From the NCBI GenBank assembly GCA_963769765.1, contig CAVYNA010000001.1:62001-126000 (forward strand): DNA of 64,000 nucleotides, given 5' to 3'. Position numbers and translations under genes: made by a program. Each line of letters begins with the position of its first letter. Position 1 is the first letter of the stretch. The DNA is from Bog-756 sp963769765. GTDB taxonomy: Bacteria > Actinomycetota > Acidimicrobiia > Acidimicrobiales > RAAP-2. Positions 1 to 8,318 of this stretch are shown here, piece after piece. Under the pieces are notes generated by a model. That model made no database searches. It was given only the letters and a program-made list of their open reading frames with translations, and was not told where the DNA came from.

Positions 1-1363
1 CGCCGACGAGGCCCCGCGCGGGTACCCGGTAGTCCATCCGGACCCACCCGGTGCCGTGGTTGACCATCTCGACGAGCGAGCCCTTGCGCAGCGCGAGCAG
101 CTGCGTGACCACGCCGAGGTACTCCTCGGGGACGTCGACCGCGACCCGCTCCATCGGCTCGTGGGTACGCCCGTCGATCTCGCGGGTCACCACTTGTGGC
201 TTGCCGACGGTCAGCTCGAACCCCTCGCGCCGCATGGTCTCGACCAGCACCGCGAGCTGGAGCTCGCCGCGACCGAGCACCTCCCAGGTGTCTGGCCGCT
301 CGGTCGGGAGCACTCTGATCGAGACGTTGCCCACGAGCTCCGCGTCGAGCCGGCCCTTGAGCTGGCTGGCGGTGAGCTTCGTCCCGTCGGCTCCTGCCAG
401 GGGGGACGAGTTGATCCCGATGGTCACGGACAGGCTCGGCTCGTCGACGGTGATCCGCGGGAGGGGCTGCGGGTCGTCCGGATCGGCCAGCGTCTCGCCG
501 ATGGTGATCTCCGCCATGCCCGCCACCGCAGCGATCTCGCCCGGCCCCGCCTCGGTCGCCTCGACCCGGTCGAGGGCGTCGGTGAGGTAGAGCTCGGTCA
601 CCTTCGCACGCTCGATGGTGCCGTCCAGCCGGCACCAGGCGACGAGCTCGCCCTTGCGGAGCGTGCCGTTGTGGACGCGGCAGAGGGCGAGTCGGCCGAG
701 ATAGGGCGAGGCGTCGAGGTTGGAGACGAGTGCCTGCAGGGGGAGTGCGGGATCGAAGCGCGGGGCCGGGACGTGCTCGATGATCGACTCGAAGAGGGGA
801 GCGAGGTCGGTCCCCGTCGCGTCGCGCTCGGTCGTCGCCCACCCCGCCCGGGCGTTCGCATAGAGGATCGGGAACGCGATCTGGTCCTCGTCTGCATCGA
901 GGTCCAAGAAGAGCTCCTCGACCTCGTGGACGACCTCGTCGATGCGGGCGTCGCGACGGTCGACCTTGTTGACCACGAGCACCACCGGGAGGCGCGCCTC
1001 CAAGGACTTGCGCAGCACGAACCGGGTCTGGGGGAGCGGCCCCTCCGAGGCGTCCACCAAGAGGAGCACCCCGTCGACCATGGTCAGCCCCCGCTCGACC
1101 TCGCCACCGAAGTCGGCGTGCCCGGGGGTGTCGACGATGTTGAGCTTGACCCCGCGGAAGGTGACCGCCGTGTTCTTCGCGAGGATCGTGATCCCCTTCT
1201 CGCGCTCGAGGTCGCCCGAGTCCATGACCCGGTCGTCGACCGACTCGTTGGCCCGGAACGCACCGGTCTGCCAGAGCATGGCGTCGACCAGGGTGGTCTT
1301 GCCGTGGTCGACGTGGGCGACGATGGCGACGTTGCGGATGTCGTCGCGGGTCTGAAGGGTCAC
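1..1363 (-). CDS. typA: Translational GTPase TypA/BipA (3' end cut by window edge)
   Basis: Ribosome-associated GTPase of the EF-G/LepA family, involved in ribosome assembly and stress adaptation. The minus strand reads a GTP-binding domain with P-loop AHVDHGKTT (about residues 16-24), DTPGH (78-82) and NKVD (132-135). Domain II follows, and then the start of the EF-G-like domain. About 454 codons are present of the roughly 610 usual for the family, so the C-terminal domain lies outside the window. The start is GTG at 1363. A TAGCCT hexamer lies 9 nt upstream and there is no Shine-Dalgarno sequence, which fits a leaderless or nearly leaderless message. Identification is firm. Confidence 0.96.
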   Translation of the reverse strand, partial: MTLQTRDDIRNVAIVAHVDHGKTTLVDAMLWQTGAFRANESVDDRVMDSGDLEREKGITILAKNTAVTFRGVKLNIVDTPGHADFGGEVERGLTMVDGVLLLVDASEGPLPQTRFVLRKSLEARLPVVLVVNKVDRRDARIDEVVHEVEELFLDLDADEDQIAFPILYANARAGWATTERDATGTDLAPLFESIIEHVPAPRFDPALPLQALVSNLDASPYLGRLALCRVHNGTLRKGELVAWCRLDGTIERAKVTELYLTDALDRVEATEAGPGEIAAVAGMAEITIGETLADPDDPQPLPRITVDEPSLSVTIGINSSPLAGADGTKLTASQLKGRLDAELVGNVSIRVLPTERPDTWEVLGRGELQLAVLVETMRREGFELTVGKPQVVTREIDGRTHEPMERVAVDVPEEYLGVVTQLLALRKGSLVEMVNHGTGWVRMDYRVPARGLVG

Positions 1364-1372
1364 AACTGGACG

Positions 1373-1378
1373 AGGCTA
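1373..1378 (-). promoter_or_regulatory. Putative -10 element of typA
   Basis: TAGCCT on the minus strand, 9 nt before the GTG start of typA. The same TANNNT arrangement precedes several other genes in this window. No convincing -35 was seen. Confidence 0.4.
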
Positions 1379-1432
1379 CCTGCCGGCTCGCGTCGGTCGG
1401 ACCTCGCCCGACGCAGTTCGTCGAATTGCGGC

Positions 1433-3337
1433 CTATGGCGCCGTCGGGCAGGTCGCGACATTGATCGGCCAGACCGTCGAGCACTGGCCGACGGTGACGC
1501 TGAACGCCTGGGTGACCCAGGCCGGCGTACTCGGCGTGAAGAACTCGGGCGGCGACAGGATCGACAGCCGCTTGTCCCAGTTGTAGTCGAATCCGTAGCC
1601 GTTGGAACCGCATTGCTCCACGTCGATGTACTTCTCGGCGAGCGAGCCCCACATGTCGATATTCCCAAGGGTTCCTGGCGACGAGCAGAAATTGGGAACC
1701 GAGAACGTGTGTCCGAGGGCGAGCATCGACGCCATGATGACGGGGTTCGGATTCGAGCAGTCGGTCGTCGTGAGGTCGCCGGCGACACATGGCGCGGCGA
1801 GGGTCGTCCCATGGGCCCCCTTCACCAGCGGATTGTTGATCGAGATGAAGTTGTTGGCGATGAGCCCGAGCGTGTCGTTGACGGTCGTTGTCGAGATCGT
1901 CGCGCACTGCTTGCTCGCAGGACTGCTCGGCCAGGGTGCGAACGGCGACGCGCCATTCATCGCACTCTGGTCGGCCGCGGTCAGCTGATAGCAGTGGTCG
2001 TAGTTGATGTTCCGGTCGATCATGACGTCGTTGGCTGCGGCCAGGGTGTAGGCGCCGTTGACCGTCCCGCCGGTGATCGCGTCACCGTTGCACTGGGAGG
2101 AAGTTGCTTCGCCGTCGTAGCTGAAGCCGTTGGAGTCGTAGGCAGCCTTGAGCGGGTTGGAAGGAGGGTTGTTGTTCTTGCAGGCCGTCGAAGTCAGCGA
2201 GTCCACGTAGATGACACCGTTTGCCGGGCCGCTCACGTTCCCCGCGGTCGAGTTGTTCGTACTCGGCAGGCACTGGCTCTTGTTGTTGGCAATACTGGCG
2301 CCGTCGTAGGTGGTATTGGTCGTGCCGTTCGAGGCCTGCCACGGTGTGTCGGGGCTGTTGACGTAGTAGCCGCCGGCTGCGAGGAATTGGATGATCGTGG
2401 GACCGACGTAGTAGCAGCCCTGGGCCGTTGCCGGAGACTTCAATGAATTAATGTTCGTCGGTGGGTTCTGCGGGTTCGGGTTGATGCTCAGGTTCTCCGA
2501 GGAATTGAGATAGTTGGCATTCGCGGTGCAGCCTCCACCAGGAAAGGCGTAGGTCAGACTGGGCGCGGCCGTCGTGATGTGATCGAAGGTGGGGGTGTTG
2601 CAGACGTAGACGTCGTCGTCTGAGAAGACCGGACCGTAGTAGGGAAATGCCGGCGTGACGATGCCGGCATACGTGGCACCGCAGCTTCCGGCCCCTTGCC
2701 AGAGCTCGGCCGTGGGAGTGCAGGTCGGAGGAGCTCTACCCGGCGGATAGAGCGATGCGAACACGGTCGGCTGGATCACCGGGTCCAAGGCGTTGTACTG
2801 CGACCACGCCACGTTGAGGAGGAAGTTGTTCGTCGGTCGGAATGTGATGTTCGCGGTCTGGTACTCGATGGACGTGAGGGCGTTGGCGAAGCCGGCGGCA
2901 CCCACGACGGCGACCTCGATCGTTCCCGCGCTCTGGTTGATGACGGGATAGCCCACCGCGAACCATTCGGATGGTGTGTACGACACTCCGGTCTGGTTCT
3001 GGGGCACGTTGGCCACCGAGTTGAACTGTCCGAAGGTGAAGCCCTGGGAGTTGAAGAAGGAGCAGCTCGGCGCCGTCGAACCCGTGCACGTGACCGAGTT
3101 CGGGTTCTGGTTGATCGCGTAGAGGTAGTCGTTGACGCCTGCCTGCAGTGCCCGATAGGCCGCATGGTCGACGAGGGTGTGGTCGATGGTCGGCAGCTCT
3201 TGGGTCGTCTGCGACACGAGCACCAACGACAGTCCGAACATGATGATGGTGACCGCGATGACCATCAAGATCGCCTGCTGCCCTTCGTCGCCGCGACGAA
3301 TCCAATGGCTTCTGCGTCGTGCGGTGAAGTTCGCCAT
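1433..3337 (-). CDS. PilX-like pilus assembly membrane protein
   Basis: Large exported protein (634 aa) with a short basic N-terminus, then one hydrophobic segment at about residues 21-42 following GDEGQQAILM. A long Cys/Asn/Ser/Thr-rich extracellular region follows. This layout resembles PilX-type minor-pilin accessory proteins, although the canonical Glu+5 of type IV prepilins is absent. It is the last gene of a three-gene pilin-like operon, 24 nt after the PilW-like gene. The start is the ATG at 3337, because GAGGGAGGG lies 7-8 nt upstream; an in-frame ATG at 3361 lacks such a site. No catalytic motif was recognised. A structural or assembly role in a surface pilus is inferred from position. 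Confidence 0.7.
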   Translation of the reverse strand: MANFTARRRSHWIRRGDEGQQAILMVIAVTIIMFGLSLVLVSQTTQELPTIDHTLVDHAAYRALQAGVNDYLYAINQNPNSVTCTGSTAPSCSFFNSQGFTFGQFNSVANVPQNQTGVSYTPSEWFAVGYPVINQSAGTIEVAVVGAAGFANALTSIEYQTANITFRPTNNFLLNVAWSQYNALDPVIQPTVFASLYPPGRAPPTCTPTAELWQGAGSCGATYAGIVTPAFPYYGPVFSDDDVYVCNTPTFDHITTAAPSLTYAFPGGGCTANANYLNSSENLSINPNPQNPPTNINSLKSPATAQGCYYVGPTIIQFLAAGGYYVNSPDTPWQASNGTTNTTYDGASIANNKSQCLPSTNNSTAGNVSGPANGVIYVDSLTSTACKNNNPPSNPLKAAYDSNGFSYDGEATSSQCNGDAITGGTVNGAYTLAAANDVMIDRNINYDHCYQLTAADQSAMNGASPFAPWPSSPASKQCATISTTTVNDTLGLIANNFISINNPLVKGAHGTTLAAPCVAGDLTTTDCSNPNPVIMASMLALGHTFSVPNFCSSPGTLGNIDMWGSLAEKYIDVEQCGSNGYGFDYNWDKRLSILSPPEFFTPSTPAWVTQAFSVTVGQCSTVWPINVATCPTAP

Positions 3338-3361
3338 TGACGTGCCCTCCCTCGTTCCCAT

Positions 3362-4183
3362 CTAGCCCACCGTCGCCGTGTAGTTCGCCGCTTGGAAGTA
3401 GACGACGGTGGAGATCGACGTCGGTGAGCCGAACGTGGACTGGGTGTTGATCGTGAGCTGCACAGCGGTCAGCGACGCCGGATTACAGACCGCCGCGCTG
3501 GTGCACTGCCAACCAAGAGGAATGGTGTACGGGCTGACCCACTGCGGGGTGCCGTTGGTATTGGACGCGATGCTGTATTGGAAGATCGGGGTCGCGCTGT
3601 TCGCCACGCCATTGGTGACACCGGCGATCGTCGCGATGGGCTTTGCCGGATTGGTGTTGTAGGTGCAGACGCTCGTCGCCGAGGTCGACATTGGCGCCGC
3701 GGCGCCCGGGCAGCTGGAGTTGTCCGCCTGCTTCGAGGTGATGGTGAGGGTATAGAGCCCCTTCGCATTCGGTCCCGTGGCCGTGGCCACGACGAGCTCG
3801 GGCCCGTACGCGTTGCCCACGTTGGAGTAGAAGGACATCGAGTTCGAGCCCATCTGGAAGGTCTGTGGGTTCGAGCCGGTCACCGGGGCGAACAGGGGAA
3901 CCGGGATGCCCGGGACGCCCGGGGTCACGACTTTTGGCGGAGCAGGTTGCACCGCCGAGCGCAGGTACCGCTCGAAGGTTGTGGTTGCCGGGAGGATTTG
4001 GTTCACCGAGGTGACGGTCGCGTTCACACTGTTGTCGAGGGAGTAGAAGGTGTTGAGGACCGGAATCGTGATGACGATGACGATCATGAAGACCGCCATG
4101 GCCACCGCGAGCTCGGTCAAGGTCAGCCCTTCCTCACCCCGCTGAGCGAGACGATCGTGACGCCAGACGCCGGGCCACTTCAT
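3362..4183 (-). CDS. Type IV prepilin-like protein, PilW/PulJ type
   Basis: 273-aa prepilin. The leader of 19 residues ends in Gly19, followed by LTLTELAVAMAVFMIV. Cleavage by prepilin peptidase is expected between G19 and L20, with Glu24 at +5. The hydrophobic helix spans about residues 20-43, and the rest is a Ser/Thr/Asn-rich globular head. The ATG overlaps the stop of the upstream PilV-like gene by 4 nt (ATGA), so the two are translationally coupled. Role: minor (pseudo)pilin in the inner-membrane-anchored pilus tip or initiation complex. PilW versus PulJ is assigned by order and size only. Confidence 0.78.
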   Translation of the reverse strand: MKWPGVWRHDRLAQRGEEGLTLTELAVAMAVFMIVIVITIPVLNTFYSLDNSVNATVTSVNQILPATTTFERYLRSAVQPAPPKVVTPGVPGIPVPLFAPVTGSNPQTFQMGSNSMSFYSNVGNAYGPELVVATATGPNAKGLYTLTITSKQADNSSCPGAAAPMSTSATSVCTYNTNPAKPIATIAGVTNGVANSATPIFQYSIASNTNGTPQWVSPYTIPLGWQCTSAAVCNPASLTAVQLTINTQSTFGSPTSISTVVYFQAANYTATVG

Positions 4184-6924
4184 TGGACGCTCACCACGAC
4201 GGGATCACCTTGCGGGTAGACGGCCGATCCGACGCTGACGCTCGAGGCGCCAACCGTGACTCCCGTGGTCGTCGTCTTGCCGTCGAGCGGGTTGACGATC
4301 GAAAGGGTGTACGACCCGTAGGAGAATCCGGCGCGGCTGAGCCCGTCGGCCGAGGTCGTTGGCATGGCAAAGGTCTCGGACGGGCACGCGCTGCTCGGAG
4401 CGTTCGTTTCGGTGAGGGTGAGTGTCGCGCCGGGCACCGGCTGACCGGTGCCGTCGACGATCTCGAAGGCGGTAGCCGCGAGTACCGCCGTCACGGTCGA
4501 GGTGCCGCCGGGTGTGGCGTCGATTACCGGCGGGGAGAAAGTCTCAGCCGCGCACCCGCCGGGCCAGACCGTGTACCCGGCCGTCCAGGGGAAGAGCGGG
4601 GTGAGGACGAACGGGTCGGGTGACGCGGCCGTCACCGGTGCAGAGGCGGCCGGGACGACCTCGAGGAATTGGTTCGGCTTCAGATTGGTGTTGCCGACGG
4701 TCGCCGACCAGCCGGCCCCGAGAAGTCCCGTCACACCGCTGCCTTGGCTGGGGAGGGAGATCGTCTGCCAGCTGCCACCTTGAATGCCGTAGGTCACGTC
4801 CCCGGTGGTGGACTCCCCCGACGCGACACAGGTCGAAGCGAGGCACCCGACGCCGCTCAAGAAGGTTGGGGTGACGGAGCCGGGGAGCGAGGTTGTCGAC
4901 CACGTGTGCCCGCCGTCGCTGCTCGACAGGAGCACGCCCTGCGCCGGTGAGCCACCTTGCCCGGCTGCTACGCAGTTCGTTGCTGAGCTGCACGCAACGT
5001 CGTTGACGGCGAGGACGCCCGCCGGAAGGCTGGCGGCACTCGCCGCCCACGTGATCGGGGGACCCGGGGCGGCCGTGAGATCGAGGAGCTGGCCCAGTGG
5101 CGGCACTCCTGCACCGGCACTCGATCCGGCGACATTGTCGGCCACGATGCACGCGGAAGCCGTGGTGCAGACCGGCGATCCGAGCGTAGAGGTGCCGGTA
5201 GGCATGCCGGTCACCGCCGTCCAGGTCGTGCCGGAATCGCCGCTCACGTAGACCTCGGCGCCGCTCACTGTCGCGCCGTCGACCAGGCAGAGACCCGAGG
5301 TCCCGGGTCCGCACGTGACGCCCGTGAGTGTGGCTGGGGTCGGAACCAGCGTGATCTGGGCGAAGACCGACGTGGCCGTCGCGAAGGAGTAGAGGACGGG
5401 CGCAGGCATTGGACTCGCCGTGTTGTTGGCGTCGAGGATGCACGTGGTCGAGGAGGGGCATGCAATCGAAGTGATCTGCTCGACGCCGGACGTCGTGACC
5501 GTCGTCCACGTGGTGCCGTTGTAGGCGAGCATGACTCCCGAGCGGACGGACCCGGTGACGCCGTAGCCAACTGCGTAGCACTGCGTCGACAGCGGACACG
5601 CAACCGACGACAAGGCGGATACGGCAACGCCGCCGGGAAGCGATTGGACGGTGATCGTCCACGAATTGCCCGAGATGGTCGCGCCGAACGCGAGGCCTCC
5701 ACCACTTGTGCTCGTGCCGACACCCTCGCAAGAGGTGGAGCTCGGGCACGAGACGCTGAGCAGGTGGGCGAGACCCGGAACGTTGACGTTCCGCCAGTCG
5801 TTGCCGTCATCTGTCACGAGGATCTCCCCGGTGGGGACGCCGTTCACGAAGGTCGAGCCGGACGAGGTCGTCGTCTGCTTCTGGCCGGTTGCGATGCAGA
5901 AGTTGGCCGTCGGACAGGTCACCCCGTCACCCACGCCGGTGGTCGACGGGTAGGTAAGGTCGATGGTGGCCGCCTCGTCGTACTGGAACGAGATCGGATC
6001 GACGCCCTGGCTCGCGACGGCGACGTTGGACTGTGACGGCGACGGATTGTTCGTCGTGTCGACGTAGACGACGCTGCCGTTGTTCGGTGGTGGGCTCAGC
6101 GTGACCGTGTAACCCGGCGAGAGATTCGGCACGGTCAGGAAGGCACAGCCGTGGCTGTCAGTGAGCGCCACGTTCGTCGTGCCGTTGGACGGATTCGTCG
6201 CGGTCACCGTGACGCCCTGGGTGCCGTCGCCGCCGGAGTCGTTCACTTGGACGGCGAGGAAACCGTAGGTCGGATTGGTGGCGGTGTAGGGAAGGTTGAC
6301 GACCGAGGACTGTGTCACCGAGTGCTGGCTCGGTCCCCACGAGACCGTCACCGTGGCGAGGACCACCTGGGGGACCTGCCCACTCGTGCACACGTCCGCG
6401 GACCCGCTGATCGACGTCCACTGGAAGTAGAGGTCGATGCCATAGCTGAAGCCCTGCACGGTCTGATTGGGCTGCGGAATGGTGCAGGGCAGGTCGGGTG
6501 AGTTGCCGTGTGGGGGTGTGCAGACGCTTGATACGCCGGCCGTCATGGCGGCTGAGAGAACCGAGTGAGCCTCTTCGAGCTGCTGCTCGGCAATCAGACC
6601 TGCGGCGACGCTCGCCCGGGCGTCACCGGTCTGCTGGACCACGGCGCCGAGCAGGTACGACATCGGGACGGCGATTCCCATCAGGATGGTGAGCGCGACG
6701 ACGACCTCGATCAGTCCGAACCCGTCCTCGAGGCGCGCGAATGCTGCACGGGGCCGCGGCACGCGGTGCTGCTCATGACTCCGGGTGGATCTCACTGCTC
6801 TTACCTGTCGGCGGAATCGGCGATTTCCTGGAGTCCGCTCGGGGACAGATCGTCCACCGGCAGCGGGCAGCACGGTGCCGGCTGGCGTCAGTCTGCAGGC
6901 GTCGTCGTGGTGGAACCGTCTCAT
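4180..6924 (-). CDS. PilV-like prepilin with CnaB-like and Cys-pair propeller domains
   Basis: 914 aa, far longer than ordinary minor pilins (150-250 aa). The prepilin signal reads LEDG|FGLIEVVVALTI, with cleavage at about G68, Glu+5 present and a membrane helix at 69-92. After a pilin-like head comes a CnaB/carboxypeptidase-regulatory-like sandwich (about 210-310). Next are about eight repeats with paired cysteines, such as CPSSTSC, CPLSTQC and CPSSTTC, alternating with SxDGGxTW-type strands, typical of BNR/Ycf48-like beta-propellers. A second CnaB-like unit lies near the C-terminus. The domain order suggests a pilus-tip adhesin. ATG 6924 lies 13 nt behind TACCCT. An in-frame GTG at 6795 would give a more usual 25-residue leader. 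First gene of the pilin operon. Confidence 0.78.
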   Translation of the reverse strand: MRRFHHDDACRLTPAGTVLPAAGGRSVPERTPGNRRFRRQVRAVRSTRSHEQHRVPRPRAAFARLEDGFGLIEVVVALTILMGIAVPMSYLLGAVVQQTGDARASVAAGLIAEQQLEEAHSVLSAAMTAGVSSVCTPPHGNSPDLPCTIPQPNQTVQGFSYGIDLYFQWTSISGSADVCTSGQVPQVVLATVTVSWGPSQHSVTQSSVVNLPYTATNPTYGFLAVQVNDSGGDGTQGVTVTATNPSNGTTNVALTDSHGCAFLTVPNLSPGYTVTLSPPPNNGSVVYVDTTNNPSPSQSNVAVASQGVDPISFQYDEAATIDLTYPSTTGVGDGVTCPTANFCIATGQKQTTTSSGSTFVNGVPTGEILVTDDGNDWRNVNVPGLAHLLSVSCPSSTSCEGVGTSTSGGGLAFGATISGNSWTITVQSLPGGVAVSALSSVACPLSTQCYAVGYGVTGSVRSGVMLAYNGTTWTTVTTSGVEQITSIACPSSTTCILDANNTASPMPAPVLYSFATATSVFAQITLVPTPATLTGVTCGPGTSGLCLVDGATVSGAEVYVSGDSGTTWTAVTGMPTGTSTLGSPVCTTASACIVADNVAGSSAGAGVPPLGQLLDLTAAPGPPITWAASAASLPAGVLAVNDVACSSATNCVAAGQGGSPAQGVLLSSSDGGHTWSTTSLPGSVTPTFLSGVGCLASTCVASGESTTGDVTYGIQGGSWQTISLPSQGSGVTGLLGAGWSATVGNTNLKPNQFLEVVPAASAPVTAASPDPFVLTPLFPWTAGYTVWPGGCAAETFSPPVIDATPGGTSTVTAVLAATAFEIVDGTGQPVPGATLTLTETNAPSSACPSETFAMPTTSADGLSRAGFSYGSYTLSIVNPLDGKTTTTGVTVGASSVSVGSAVYPQGDPVVVSVQ

Positions 6925-6937
6925 GACCCTAAGTGGC

Positions 6938-6943
6938 AGGGTA
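6938..6943 (-). promoter_or_regulatory. Putative -10 of the pilin operon
   Basis: TACCCT on the minus strand, 13 nt before the ATG at 6924. It supports transcription starting just upstream of the PilV-like gene. No clear -35. Confidence 0.35.
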
Positions 6944-7113
6944 TGACGGCCCTCGAGGCGTTCCTAGACGTGATTCCACCTGGACCAGGGACGATCGAGC
7001 GCCCCGGTGCGGGCAGCGCTCAGCGGATCACCAGCTGATGCTCACGCAGCGTGGTCGTGCGGAAGCCACCCGGAGACGCCAGCGGCGTGGATCCGCGGTC
7101 CTTGCAGACTGCC

Positions 7114-8277
7114 TCAGTACGAGCGGGGCATCCCGAGCGAATGCTGGGCGACGTAGTTGAGGATCATCTCGCGGCTGACCGGGGCGATCCGGAGGAGCCG
7201 GGTCATGCCCCACATGTCCGCCAACCCGTACTCCGAGGACATCCCGTTGCCGCCGTGGGTCTGGATGGCCTGGTCGAGCGCGGCGAGGGCCGCGTCGGCC
7301 GCCGAGAATTTGGCCATGTTCGCCGCCTCGCCGGCGGCCGCGGACTCGCCGGCATTGTCGCAGAGCCAGGCGGCCTTCTCCGTCATCAGCCGTGCGAGCT
7401 CGACGTCGATCTTCGCCTTGGCCAGCGGGTGCGAGATCCCCTGGTGCCGTGCGATCGGCGTACCCCACACCGAGCGTTCCTTCGCGTAGTCGGCAGCCTT
7501 GTCGAGGACGTACCGGCCGATGCCGTTGGCGGTCGCCGCGGAGAGGATGCGTTCGGGGTTGAGCCCGAAGAAGACCTGCCGGAGCCCTTCGCCCTCGTCG
7601 CCGATCAGCCGGTCGGCCTCGACCTGCACGTTGTCGAAGAAGAGGGTGAACTGCTTCTCGGGAGCGACGATCTCGACGGGCAGGACCTGCTTGTCGAGAC
7701 CCGGTGTGTCGACGTCGACGACGAAGAGCGAGAGGCGGCCACGCCCGGTGTCGGGGTCGACTCCCGACTTCGTGACCACGAGGATCGCCTCGCACTCGTC
7801 GACCCCCGAGATGTAGTACTTCGAGCCATTGAGCCGATAGACGTCGCCGTCCTTGGATGCGGTCAGCCCGAGATTGTGCGAGTTCGAGCCTGCGTCGGGC
7901 TCGGTGATCGCAAAGGCCATCTTGAGCTCGCCGGTCGCGAACCGCGGGAGCCAGCGCTGCTTCTGCGCCTCGGTGCCGAACTTCGCGATGATCGTGGCGC
8001 AGATCGCCGGTGAGACCACGATGACCAGCAGCGGGCATCCGGCTGCGGCGAGCTCTTCTTGGACCGCCGCCAGCTCGGTGATCCCGCCGCCACCTCCGCC
8101 GTACTCCTCGGGCACGTTGACGCCGAGGAAGCCCCCCTCAGCCACCGCGCTCCACAGCTCGTCGGTCCGCTCGTCTGCGTGCGCCTTCGCCACGTAGTAC
8201 TCGTGCCCGAACTTCGATGCGATCGACGCGACCGCCTCGCGCAGCATCTGCAGCTCGTCGGATTCGATGAAGTCCAT
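7114..8277 (-). CDS. Acyl-CoA dehydrogenase
   Basis: 387-aa flavoprotein of the acyl-CoA dehydrogenase family, oxidising an acyl-CoA thioester to the 2,3-enoyl-CoA with electrons passed to ETF. Visible features are the N-terminal helical domain, the FAD/substrate strand AFAITEPDAGSNSHN, and a C-terminal helical bundle with QTHGGNGMSSEYGL. Where many relatives carry the catalytic Glu in a YEGT segment, this protein reads RIAPVSREMI. The base may therefore sit elsewhere, as in the isovaleryl-CoA dehydrogenase subgroup. ATG 8277 has AAGGGG about 9 nt upstream. It is the last gene of the carboxylase/AtuA operon, which suggests a branched-chain or terpenoid acyl-CoA substrate. Confidence 0.9.
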   Translation of the reverse strand: MDFIESDELQMLREAVASIASKFGHEYYVAKAHADERTDELWSAVAEGGFLGVNVPEEYGGGGGGITELAAVQEELAAAGCPLLVIVVSPAICATIIAKFGTEAQKQRWLPRFATGELKMAFAITEPDAGSNSHNLGLTASKDGDVYRLNGSKYYISGVDECEAILVVTKSGVDPDTGRGRLSLFVVDVDTPGLDKQVLPVEIVAPEKQFTLFFDNVQVEADRLIGDEGEGLRQVFFGLNPERILSAATANGIGRYVLDKAADYAKERSVWGTPIARHQGISHPLAKAKIDVELARLMTEKAAWLCDNAGESAAAGEAANMAKFSAADAALAALDQAIQTHGGNGMSSEYGLADMWGMTRLLRIAPVSREMILNYVAQHSLGMPRSY

Positions 8278-8318
8278 GGGACGACCCCTTCTGATCGGTC
8301 GGTTCGGTCGGCGGGCCC

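Noticed and set aside
56..2446. Long plus-strand open frame of ~796 codons
   Set aside because: It lies antisense to typA and the PilX-like gene, is rich in Arg/Val/Asp with no family motifs, and is the usual mirror frame of high-GC genes.
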